Of a stretch of 21,494 nucleotides of DNA, positions 10,979 through 21,494 are shown piece after piece; position 1 is the stretch's first letter; each line of letters opens with the position of its first letter. A program made the position numbers and the translations under genes. Where the stretch lies: assembly GCA_000231825.2 (NCBI GenBank), contig JH720302.1, positions 1,226,429 to 1,247,922 of the forward strand, given 5' to 3'. Under the pieces are notes generated by a model. The model was not told where the DNA came from. It was given only the letters and a program-made list of their open reading frames with translations, and searched no databases. Source of the DNA: Tetrahymena elliotti 4EA. Lineage: Eukaryota > Ciliophora > Oligohymenophorea > Hymenostomatida > Tetrahymenidae.

Positions 10979-13900
10979 ATGGCTAAAATATATAATTAAT
11001 AGTTTGCTTTAAATAATAATAGAATCCTCTTTTTGATATTCACATTTCTTTATCAGATTTAGGCTATTAACTATAAACAACTAAATTATGATCAAACGGT
11101 GAAATAATAGAGGATAATCCATTAGAATTAATTTTACTATGGAAATTTTATGTTCTAAAATTCTGATTCTACAATCCTTAACATAAACTCTTTTATGGTA
11201 TAAGGATGGTTTTTTATTCGATGTTCTGGAGGAGATTTTGTCAATTTCTTTTCAGTAATACTTTAGGGATAATAAATATTAAGTGTATCTTTTAGTACAA
11301 GCCCTCAAAGGGTTAGGTAAACTGTTCTCTCTTAAAATGTAGATAAAAATGTAAATGCTATAGCATTTAATGTTTGGTTTTTAATTAAATCATAAATTAG
11401 TGTTTAAAGTAATTCAATTATCGCATAGACATCAGTTCATAATCAAGGAAATTTATTTCTAACTAATATCATTTCTCAGCCTCAAAATTTTAATCAGCTT
11501 CTTTCAAAAAAAGATATTACTCTCGAGATAGGTAATTCTTCTTAAAACCCAGGAATACTAGAATCTTGTGCTTACTCTAAAAATATATTTATCAATTGGG
11601 ATGCTAATATTGATGATAGTAAAACATTAAACTATGCAGATGATTATACTGCAATATAAACTTAATTAGTATGGAACTTCGACTTCTTTTATACAAAATC
11701 TAATCCAAATTAATATTTTAACACCGCTCAATCGATGAAGTTATATTCAAATTAGTATAATTTAGGGAACTCATAATTTCTACTTATAAAATCTGGGACA
11801 GAATTTAAAACAGACTATGTAAATCCTCTTGATTTTGGTGGACTAGTTATTACTTTTCACTTCAAACTATCTTCATTATCTACTTCAGATACAAAGTTAT
11901 TTTAAATTCTTAACTAGTAATCTCAAATTTTAATTTCAATTGACTCCTCATCTACCATAAAATTAAACGCATAAATAGCTTCAAGTGTTACTTTAAATTA
12001 ATGGAATTAAGTTACTCTTATTATTAAAAGTGTAATACTCAATAAAGCTTATTTAATAGTAAACACATTTGATAATTAAGTGTAGTAAATAAATATTAAT
12101 TAACAATTTCTGCTTGGGTAACTTTAATTTGGAGATATTTCAAACACATAAGATATTTCATTTAGTCATATCAGATATTACAAAGGCACTTTTCTCACTT
12201 CAAATTAAGGAAATTGCTTATTGTAGAATTCAAGAGAAATCTTTTCTTGCATTATTTGTAAGCCTGGTTTTTTTATCAACTATCAAAGTAGTTTAAATTG
12301 CGATGCTTAAACCCTTCCTAGTAAAAATGTAAGTAAAGATAACATAATTGATTGGAATGAAAACTTTTAAAGTTGCCCCTAAGGTATGGTCTACGATTCT
12401 GTAACATTTAAATGCAGTTGCTTGAATTAATTCTACATGACCAGTGATAATAAATGTGCAAAATGTCCAAAATATTGTAATGGATGTATCAACGAATCTA
12501 CATGTATAGAATAGGATCCTCTAAGATTTAGTAATGGATCTTGTCCATAAGGATATTTTGATGATGGGTTTTCTTGTTTCAGTCAAAAGTTAACTATTTT
12601 GAGTAAAAATAACATTGTGAAAACATTTTAATAGCCAAATTTAAATCCAATATGCTCATAAACAATAGCAACTACTGATTATACACTTACAGATAGCGAT
12701 CTTAATTTATCCTCATCAAGCTCTTACTAATTTTTAATTAGTTTTTCTTATTTATTTTAGAATTTTAGTGGTGATAAATCTATTGCAGTTTTTCGAGATG
12801 GAACAAATGAATTATTTACTTTTTCAACAAAAGTAGAATCAGGAAATCAAAATATTGTTTTAGAAGTACAAGGGTAAGTAAAGTATAAAGCTTCTCTTTT
12901 AACTAGTTAAGTAGTTTGGATTGCCTTTTGGACAGACTTAAAATAGATAACTTTATTAATTTAATCTTATTCAGAGTATTTTTTCAAAACAATTAATATA
13001 AATATAAACTAAAAACTAAATAATCCATCATTTTGTGTGGGACCTTGCAAATCTGTTTATCATCCTTCTGGATATTTATGTGGAAATCTTTAGGATAGAC
13101 CTTTAATTTTTATTAGAAACGTAACTAATCCAATAAGCGATATGATAAGTTTGTAAATGTTTCTGTCAAATCCTACAGTAAATGTTGCAGTATTTAAGAT
13201 TGATATAAACTCTAATTTAGCTATGATTTATTCAAACTAATTAACTTCTAATCCCTCTTTGCTTTTAAATTTCCAAAGTACACCAGTATTGATACACAAA
13301 TTGAAGGGTTTTGGCTTTAATAAATAAGTAAAAGCTGTAGTCTAAAATATAAATATCTCTGGTTATTATTGGATATCATTTTACTGCACAATTATTATTG
13401 AAACAATAAATTCTCAAGTATCTCTTTTGTCTTATAACCTAAATGGAGGAAAAGTTGAATATCTTCTCATACCTTATGGATAAAAAATTTTAATAAGAAT
13501 TTGCTACATAACTTCGTGTATAGATACCAAATATTCTATGCTAAATATGGATTAAAGTAATAATCTTTTCATCTTAATGAGACTCCAAAGCCCTTTCTCT
13601 GGTGGCATCCACTTTATAGAATTCGATATTATTTGTAATTATCTTCGTGAGTAAATATAATTTTTAAGTGTATCTTTTACTGTGAGCATGCCTACTTTAA
13701 ATCTAAATATAGGACTTTAAACTTATAACACAGAAGATTATTTATTTTATCTAAACTTAATTAGCATAGACAAAGGAGATGGTTTATATTATTTTGATTA
13801 TAATCCTAGTGAAAATTGTTTTATTTTCTCAAATCTAGATCAAATGAAGTGTATCTACTACAAAAATAATTTAATCACTTATTAAAATTCTGTTATTACT

Positions 13901-16459
13901 GTTGAGCAGTGCTAATAATTAAATTCAAGTGAACAAACTTTTTTTATCTCTAATCTTCAAACAAGAGAATGTATTAATTCTAATAAATCTTTTCCTGGTT
14001 GCTTGGTAGTTGATTTAGTCAATAGCAATTTATAATGTATCTAATGTAAAAAAAATAATGCTGACCCATAAAATAATTGCAATTGCATAGAAGGATATTA
14101 TTTAGATAGCAAATAATAGCTTTGTCTTAATTGTGATCCTACTTGTAAAGCATGTAATGGTAAGAGGGATAACTGCACATAATGTAAATATTCTAATTAA
14201 ATAGCACCTTCCTGCAACTGTATTTAGCCTAACTATTTTTTAGATCAGAACTAGTAGTGCTAGAAATGCTCCCAGTAATGCGAATCATGTGTAATGACAA
14301 AAGATTCATGTTTATAATGTTCTTTAAACAGAACTAATCCACCTCTATGCTCTTGTGATTATAACAATTTTGTAGAAATAAATGGTGTTTGCACCAAATT
14401 AATTTGTGATGATATATGTGATAAGTGTTAATATGATATTTCATCAAATAAAGTAGTTTGTTTGAAATGTAAATCTGGAAGACTCAATCTACCTCTTTGT
14501 TCTTGCATGCCAAATTATGTAGAAAATCCAGATGGCACATGTTCTGCTTGTCCATCTTCCTTTTATTATGATCTGCAAACAAAATAATGCGAAGCTTGCT
14601 AATTTCCTTGCTTGCAATGTATTAATTCAAATAATTAGTGTACCTCTTGCTATTCAGGTTTAGAATTAATCAATTAAACTTGCAGTTGTGGTATCGATAA
14701 AGAATTATTATAAATTTCTGGAGGAAGCACAGCGTAGTTTGTATGTATCTAAGCAATGAAGGTTAAGTTAGCTGTAACACTTTAAATTTCGAATTATTTA
14801 TTAATTTTTACTTTTGATTCAAGTTTAGCCAAAATTAGCTTTGAATAAAATCCTTTGAATAGCTTAATTTAGATAAAATTATAAGATGTTCCTTCTTCTT
14901 ATTATTCATTTGATAATCCCTAAATAAACGAGAATAGACTTACAATTTAAATGAATGTGTATACAAGCTTTTAAGCAACATATGGAACTGCTATATTTTT
15001 ATAAACAAATATCTTTGTAAGTGAAGACAATAGATTTATTTTAAGCTCATATTATTAATTAAACCCTATTTAGTTCAAAATAGGGCCCTTCATCTTTACT
15101 GATTCAGTTACTTAAAAAAATATGGTAGCAGTAATGAATAACTTACAAAGTAGCTAATATCAAAATATTTTAAATATTATTTAATAGACTTAGATACTTT
15201 TTTACCTTTTAAACACAGCTTAACCAACATTACTCTTTTTATTGCTAAAAGCTACTTTTCCTCCTAATTTATATATTTTCTACTAGATATTTGGAACTTT
15301 TGTTTTTCCAGGAGTTGTTAATTATTCATCCACAGATTATAAGTAAAGCTATAGTGTATTTGGTTTAGAGTTTGACAAGAAATAAGTGTTTCTCACTGAT
15401 AATGAAATATTTAAAAGGGTTGGATTTTCAAATACCTTTCTTGTAAATACATTTCTCGTACTGGTGAAATATTTTGTTTTAATAACAATTTATGTTTTGG
15501 TTCTTATCATATCACAGTTCCATTTTTTTTTTTCTTAAAGCAATAAAGTTTATATTTTAAAGGCCAAAAGTAAAATACTTTAACGATTAAACACAGAAAA
15601 TGAAGCAAATCTATTAATAATATTTGTATCTATCCTTTAATAGTTTACCTCATTTCAATAAGAATTGTGGTCAGTTAGATATGGCTATTATTTAGCGATT
15701 GCTTTTTTAATGGTATTTATAGTGTCATTCTATAGAAATCTTGTAGAAATAAATAATCTTTAATTAAGAAATGAGTATCTTTACTCGTTTTAATTTATAA
15801 ATAGGCTTCCAAAAGATAAATCTAAGCTCACATTAATTGGAAGGAACTATTTTTTAATTTAATTAATAAAAAAGTATTTAGCCATAATAGTTTTATTTAG
15901 CTTGTAAAATAGCCCGTATGCAGTATGTGCAATTCTAGGATTAATATTTCTAATATCTTCTATGATTACAATTTACTACAGACCATATTCTAATCTTATA
16001 AATAGAATGATTAAAATCACTGGTGAATTAATATTCTCTACAGTATGGTTTCTCCATATTTACATCTTAGTTATAGAAGATTAATTAAGCAGGTAATAGT
16101 AGTTTTAACAGAGTACCATAGAGACGTACTTAAATGTAGGAAATATAGCTATTGTGCTTCTTTTAATTTTTAACATGATTTTCTTATTTGATATCTTTAT
16201 CTCTCTGTTTAGCATAACTAGGAATTTATGTAAGAAAAAAGAATCCAAATAATTATAATTAGACCAAGAATAATAATAATAAGAAGATAATTAAGAATTA
16301 TTATAAATACTTAAAGAAAATTTAAATGTAAAATAAAGTCCTAAACTCTTTAAAAAAATTACCTTTAAAAATTTCTAAAGCATAGAAGCTAAAATGAATA
16401 AGCAATATTATTCATCTCAAAAAACAATCAATAATAAGCAATGTATGGATAGCTTATGA
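10979..16459 (+). CDS. Gene B: giant LamG-like, Cys-rich, multipass surface protein
   Basis: Single uninterrupted frame of 1,826 aa ending in TGA, no intron needed. The ATG gives a signal peptide (NNNRILFLIFTFLYQIQA). Colinear with gene A: YKQLNY motif at about 32, GWFFIRC at 76, second LamG-like segment about 285-395 (FGGLVITFHFKL, LNQWNQVTLIIK), and Cys clusters about 410-530. The third LamG-like segment is followed by FCVGPCKS, and a near-identical block lies at 770-805. The Cys array from about 1008 to 1256 includes CLNCDPTCKACNG and CEACQFPCLQCIN. The beta-rich stalk has NTAQPTLLF and GFSNTFLVN. About six hydrophobic segments lie between 1486 and 1745. The tail is longer than in A and contains EQQQQEDNQELLQ, whose four Gln are consecutive TAA codons (16271-16282). 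Likely a plasma-membrane receptor or adhesin. Ligand and pathway are not deducible. Confidence 0.93.
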
Positions 16460-16941
16460 GGATTGTTAGTGTAAATAAAATTGAACAAATTTATTTTTAA
16501 TCATTTAAGTATTAAAAAATTTCCTTGTAAACACTTTTTAATTTTTGTAAAAAATGATATTCATTATAAATTTGGTAAAACAAAATTAATTTTTAATAAA
16601 TGATAAAAAAATTAAATCTCAAATCGATTCCATTTTTTTAATCATAATAATAATGATTTTTGAAAATATTTTTGTTTGAAATTAAATGAAAAATAAAAAA
16701 ACAAGAACAAAAAAAAAGACGAAGCTAAATACAAAATGTAAGATAAAAATTTAATTAAAAAATTATTTGTATAAAAGAAATTAATATCTAAATAATTTAA
16801 GATTTTGGTAAATTCTTATTCAATATATTTTTTTAAATCATTTCATAGAAATAATCAATATTTTCTTAATTTACATAATTTACAAAGAAAAATCTTAAAA
16901 AAATTTAAGTGAAATAATAAAAAAAATCTAAACAAAATTTT
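16460..16941. other. A+T-rich spacer downstream of gene B
   Basis: About 480 bp of A/T-rich sequence with poly-A runs. It holds the 3' end region of gene B and the region upstream of the fragment at 16942. No regulatory motif, repeat or coding segment is supportable. Confidence 0.5.
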
Positions 16942-17583
16942 ATGTATGAATTGATATTCATAATTAATCTTCTTTTTTACATCTTCTAATTTGGATAACC
17001 TATCAGCTAAAATTAATATTTAAGCACAAGAGATTATTTACTTACATCTTATTATTAAGATTCTAATCTAGGAATTAATTATTTTTACTCTAAAAATGTT
17101 TTGAAGAAATATTCTAGTACACACAAATAGAAATTTTCAGTGACAGGATGGATATTTTTAAGAGCTATGTTGGATATGAATTAAAACAGAGTTACTCTTC
17201 TTGAAAGCAATTAATTACTTTTTAAAGCTCTATAAATTAAAGAAATATGCTTTTACAATTTACTAATAAATTTGCCTAAAAAGTAAACCCAAACCCATCA
17301 AATAAACTAGCATTTTTATTTGTTCTTTTTTAAAAACAAAATAGAAGCATTATCTGGAACTTAACTAAATTTAGAAGTTGAAATTTATATGGATTCAAAT
17401 ACAGTTTTTTGGTAAACATAAAATACTATGAACAAATTCTACATCCTTTATAAATTTATGTTTAATTAAATATAATAGAAACTCTCCAATAGTAATAAAT
17501 TACTTACAAAAAGCTATGATAAATGCATAAGGTATAAGAAAGCTTTAAGTCTTATAAAATAACTATTATTTTTGCATATTTGA
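16942..17583 (+). pseudogene. N-terminal fragment of a third family member
   Basis: Open for 213 codons to TGA at 17581. It begins with a signal-peptide-like segment (MYELIFIINLLFYIFQFGQ) and contains SVTGWIFLRAMLDMNQNRV and ESNQLLFKALQ. These align with the first LamG-like segment of the fourth member (QNYNVISVFTNNQLLFKVEY) and, more weakly, with GWFFIRC of genes A and B. The match thins out after about residue 150, and the frame ends long before the second LamG-like segment, the Cys array or any membrane helix. Another family start follows only 195 bp later (17778). It is most simply a truncated, decaying copy. A short secreted protein made from its own signal peptide cannot be excluded. 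Confidence 0.6.
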
Positions 17584-17777
17584 AATATAAAATTTACATT
17601 AGATGATTGGGAGGCATAAATTTGCGAATAAAATTAAAAAATGCAAGAATATTGACCAATTTTCCAAAGATAAGTTAGCACAAAAAAAAGTTTTTAAATA
17701 CTAAAGTTATTACAATTTCAATTAATTAATAACATTCTTTATTTAATACAAAAGAATATCAAAACTCTCAAATCTTA

Positions 17778-20700
17778 ATGAATATCAAAAACTAAAATTT
17801 AATTTTTAAATTCAGCATCTTTCTTCTTCTTTAATGTAGCTATAAATGCATGAGGCAACTAACCAATATTAATGTTTTCAAGATTACTATTTATACTCCT
17901 TGCTACTAAAATTTAGGTGGAGATATTAGTTATACTTGCTCTGGGAATGATATTTTTTAAAAATATTCCATTCGTAATTTATCTAACTTTGCTAATTATG
18001 GATGATTTTATTTCAAAGGCAATCTAAATTAAAACTACAATGTTATTTCAGTTTTTACAAATAATTAATTGCTATTTAAAGTAGAGTATAATATTTATTC
18101 ACGATAAATGTATAGCACTATTTTATCTAATACACCTCTACCTTTTTAAAACCTTGGATCTGAATCTTTATCATCATAATGGTATTTTTCGAAATTTAAA
18201 GTGGAAGTTGTAGCAAATCAAAACTTACTTTTCTCTTTTTTTGTAAACAACTTATCATTAAGCATCTACAAATTTGTATAATAAATACCTACTGGCTCTC
18301 CAATAGCTTTATAGGCATCTTCTATACTTTTGGATTATAGTAATGTAAATTAATTATCTTAATATAGCTGTTTAATTATATATTATATGTATATTTATTG
18401 GGATTCAGATTTGCTAGACTCTAGCCAGTTTACTTTATTTAATGATCTATCAGCCTTTGATATTTACTTAAAATGGAATTATGACACCTTCTATTCTATT
18501 TAAAATGAAAGTTTTTTGATTCAAGTTAACTAACCTCATGGTAAATTCCCAATTAGCATCAATCGAAAGTAATAACTTGTTTTACAAAACTAAGAATAGA
18601 TAGTAACAGATTTTATAAATGCTTCAGTAAATAGAGATTTTGTGATAACTTTTCACTTTAAACTAGTTCCATAGGATATGAATTCAAATAAAATTGTTAT
18701 ATTATAAATAATTAGCTACCCTAATTTTTAGTTACACTTTGATAATAATTAGCTCTATTTCTTTAATAATCCAATTATTGGTGTTTAATTAAATCTATGG
18801 TATCAAATTACAATTGTTTGTAATTAACTTGCACAAAACATTTATTTTGTTGTAAATGATGATTAATCAACTCTATCCACATTTAATATGATTTAAGTCA
18901 TATAGTTTTGCTAAGTTTTGTTTGGTGATTCTTTCAATACAAATTATTTCTTTTATTTAAACTATATAAGAGTGTATGAGGGAATATTTCTAAGTAGTAG
19001 CTCCTCATGCTTTTTACTAGAAGCAAGATAGTAATAGCATTGCATCATTTGTAAAAGTGGTTACCTCATTACACAAATAATCTAATCATAACAGAAGATG
19101 AATGTAATAGTTTAACAATAAAAAATAATTATTTTCATGTTATAAATCCTTCTACTTAAGAATGCATTGATACGAAGCTATCTGAATATTGTTCATAAAT
19201 AGATGAGACTAGCTAAACAATAATTTGCTAGAAATGCTTATACAAAGGACATGATCCAAATGATAACTGCTAATGTCTATTTGGAAGCTTCTTAAATGTA
19301 AATTATATTTTAGAAAATATTTCTAGATTCCTAATTTTTTATTTTGTTTCAAATATAAATTAAACTAAATTTAAATATTCTTTATTAAATTTAAAATATA
19401 GATTACTAGTTAAGAGTGTTAGATGTGCAATTCACAATGCTTGAGTTGTGTTAATTCTTCTGAAAATTGTTTAACTTGCAAATATTCAGACCAATCTTTA
19501 CCAACATGCAATTGTTTATAATCTAATTAATTTCTAGATTAAAACTAATCTTGTAAACTATGTTCTTCTTAATGTAGTACATGTTCTTAAAACCCAGATT
19601 TTTGTCTGACATGCTCAACTAATAGATCAAACCCTCCTATTTGCAATTGTTTTTTTTCTTATGTTGAGATAAATGGTAAATGTGAAAAGTTAAACTGTGA
19701 TAAAAAATGTGCTACTTGTGACAAGACTAACTCTAATTGCACATTATGTAAATCTGATAGAACAAATCCTCCATTTTGTAACTGCAAGACTAACTATATA
19801 GAATCCTAAGATGGTACATGTTCATAGTGTAATCAAGGATTTTATTTTGATAAACTCTAATATTAGTGCATATAGTGTTCTATCGAATGTAGTTCTTGTA
19901 TAAATTAAAAATCAAATTGTACTTCTTGCTCGAATGGATTTGTATTTTCAAGTGATTCTTGTAATTGTTCTAACTAAACTTCAATGGTAACAAATAATAA
20001 TTAGATATTATGCTTAAAAAATATGAATGTTGGTTTAAGTGTTGCTTTAGAATCTAATTATTATTCACTGGTATTTAAATTTGATTATGATCTCCAGCCT
20101 CTAAATACATATCAATTATAGAACATAAGTTCATTAATTTCTGTTTACTTATCAGAAATCCCATAAAATTTGTATAGTTTACAAGACCCAATTATTTAAG
20201 GAAATACGCTGAAAATAAAATTGAATGTCGAAAAAAGCTTCTCAACTGAGTAAGGATGGGTATAATTTTTAGACAACACTAAATTTATGAGCATATTTCA
20301 AGAATTTGTGCTTAATAAAAGCTATAAAGTGAATTTAATTAGATTTAAGCTAGGACCCTTTTTATTTTAGAAGAATGAATGGATGAAGATGTTACAGATT
20401 AGATCATTAACAAATTTTAAGATTTAAGCTAAGATTAAACTTTTAATTTCATAAAATAATTTTAAATTATACTTTATGTCCTAAATACAGCTCAACCAAC
20501 TGCATTATTTTTGCTATTGAATGCTTAGCTACCTCTAAACCTTTATAAATTTTATTAAGTGATAGGATTACTAATTTATCCTGATGTAGTGAACTACTAA
20601 TCAACAAATTTTAAAGAGAAATTTAAATTTGAATTAATCAGAAGTTTACTAATCAAAAGAAAAAACATATTAAAAACTAGGATTCAGCAACAGCTTTTTG

Positions 20701-21232
20701 ATAAATGCTTAAGGTATTATATTAAAATACTCTTTAATAGGATTAACCTTGATAGGTTTGTAAATTTTATTTAGCATTTACTTTGAAGGAAAGTATGAAT
20801 TTAAGCAATAAAAAAAATTATTAACTTTGAAATAAATTTTAGTGAAAACAATTAATAGTGAAAATGATACAAATTTATTGCTTCTATTCTAATCAATTTT
20901 AGTTTAGCTTACCTTTTTTAATGACTCAATATGGGATATCAGATATGGATATTATTTAGCTCTTTTGTTAAACTAATTTAGAAAAAATAATAATAAATGA
21001 ACAAATCAAAAAAAATAGCAAATTTTCTAGTTTTTAAAAAATAAAACTGGTTAATTTGAAAAGTTTAAATTTCGAGAGTTTGTTTTATGAGACGATGTCC
21101 CAACAATATTAAGATACAAATATTTAATTTTAATTTAAGATATTATGTTTGTTAAGAGTATGTAAATAGAAATTAAATTTTTATTTATTATGTATAGGGG
21201 AGCTAAATAAAATTTATTTTAACTATTAATGA
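17778..21232 (+). pseudogene. Fourth family member, multiply broken
   Basis: The start gives a signal peptide (FKFSIFLLLQCSYKC). 17778-19070 encodes the first two LamG-like segments (FVITFHFKLVPQ, LNLWYQITIV) and CIICKSGY, but TGA at 18003 replaces the Trp codon of the conserved GWF motif. Near 19070-19090 the frame changes and about 550 residues present in gene A (about 430-970) are missing, so CIIC joins a segment matching A's EECQSF...YF...ECID. An intron follows at 19298-19401. Then come a well-kept Cys array (CQMCNSQCLSCVN onward) and the stalk. The frame shifts near 20380 and again near 20630, keeping NTAQPTALF and KLGFSNSFLIN. After RYGYYLAL (about 20966) there is a short gap and a shift to a frame (20981-21232) resembling gene A's IEINNQRLRNENLFSLQ. 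Clearly homologous to A and B. Pseudogene status rests on several independent lesions. Confidence 0.8.
19298..19401 (+). other. Intron in the fourth family member (104 bp)
   Basis: The donor AAT|GTAAAT and acceptor AAATATAG|ATTACT have classic ciliate form (GTA..., ...TAG) and the interior is A/T-rich. Removing it joins FGSFLN to ITSQECQMCNSQC in phase, matching gene B's EGYYLDSKQQLCLNCDPTC. Genes A and B are uninterrupted at the same position. Read unspliced, the frame hits TGA just past the Cys codons near 19440. Confidence 0.75.
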
Positions 21233-21494
21233 ACTTAATAAATTTAATCTCTTGTACTATTGGACAGACACTCTTAAAATAGTAAAAATGGAAACTTCTT
21301 TAGAGGTTAACTAGCCAATATAAAATTTCCTCACAACTTTAAATAAAAGATAGTAAGGAGTTGATTCAGAAATTACTATCTTAATAAAAAAAATAAGAAG
21401 ATTGTATAAATTTTTAATGATTCAAAAATAATATTAATGTATGTTGAAGTCATTACTAAAATTCAAATTTAAATTTAGTATTTTTTTAAAATTA
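21233..21494. other. A+T-rich end of window, possible last trace of the fourth member
   Basis: Another frame is open here to TGA near 21418 and translates as Lys/Gln/Leu-rich sequence (for example QLQIKDSKELIQKLLSQQKK), reminiscent of the polar tail of genes A and B. No residue-level alignment can be defended. Otherwise nothing is recognised. Confidence 0.3.

Noticed and set aside
3047..16459. Identity as the Tetrahymena mating-type pair MTA/MTB, which also have Cys-rich and multi-helix C-terminal regions
   Set aside because: The known pair is arranged head to head, whereas these genes are tandem and same-strand with decayed copies alongside. The general architecture is shared by many ciliate membrane proteins, and no specific motif could be matched.
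18003..18005. In-frame TGA as selenocysteine
   Set aside because: The aligned residue in paralogues is Trp, not Cys. The copy has several other lesions, and no insertion element can be recognised.
19057..19095. Explaining the frame change near 19080 as an intron (AGTGGTTACC...AACAG)
   Set aside because: The donor GTGGTT and acceptor CAG are atypical for this genome. Splicing would remove the conserved SGY after CIICK and would not restore the missing ~550 residues. A deletion with frameshift fits better.
1..21494. tRNA, rRNA, CRISPR, telomere or transposase signals
   Set aside because: No GC-rich cloverleaf-like segment, regular spacer array, G4T2-type repeat or recognisable transposase frame was seen on either strand.

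Overview
The window reads as nuclear DNA of an oligohymenophorean ciliate, probably Tetrahymena or a close hymenostome relative. Under the standard code no frame is open for more than about 70 codons. With TAA and TAG read as glutamine and TGA as the only stop, two uninterrupted genes of about 1,800 codons appear. The base composition is extremely A+T-rich, and the spacers are visibly more so than the genes. Species, and germline versus somatic nucleus, cannot be settled from the window.

Layout, all on the + strand. (1) 1-524: A+T-rich DNA without a supportable gene. (2) 525-2079: a decayed leucine-rich-repeat (LRR) gene, visible as a tandem array of ~310-333 bp units. Each unit is one ribonuclease-inhibitor-type LRR exon plus an intron, and most splice junctions are broken. 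(3) 2080-3046: spacer. (4) 3047-8440: intact gene A, 1,797 aa. (5) 8441-10978: long spacer with a weak relic of the same gene family near 9.04-9.40 kb. (6) 10979-16459: intact gene B, 1,826 aa, a close paralogue of A. (7) 16460-16941: spacer. (8) 16942-17583: an N-terminal fragment of a third, more divergent family member. (9) 17778 to about 21232: a fourth member, broken by an in-frame TGA at a conserved Trp codon, an internal deletion, several frameshifts and a decayed end, but keeping one clean intron. (10) 21233-21494: spacer, perhaps with the last trace of that gene.

Genes A and B share one plan. They have a signal peptide, then about three laminin-G/concanavalin-A-like beta-sandwich segments with Cys-rich inserts, then a furin/growth-factor-receptor-type Cys array of CxxC pairs. 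A conserved beta-rich stalk follows, then about six hydrophobic segments and a short polar C-terminal tail. They are best described as large multipass surface receptors or adhesins. Their ligand and function cannot be read from the sequence. The locus is a birth-and-death tandem array: two live copies, two dead ones and a fossil, with blocks of near identity between the live copies that suggest strong constraint or gene conversion.
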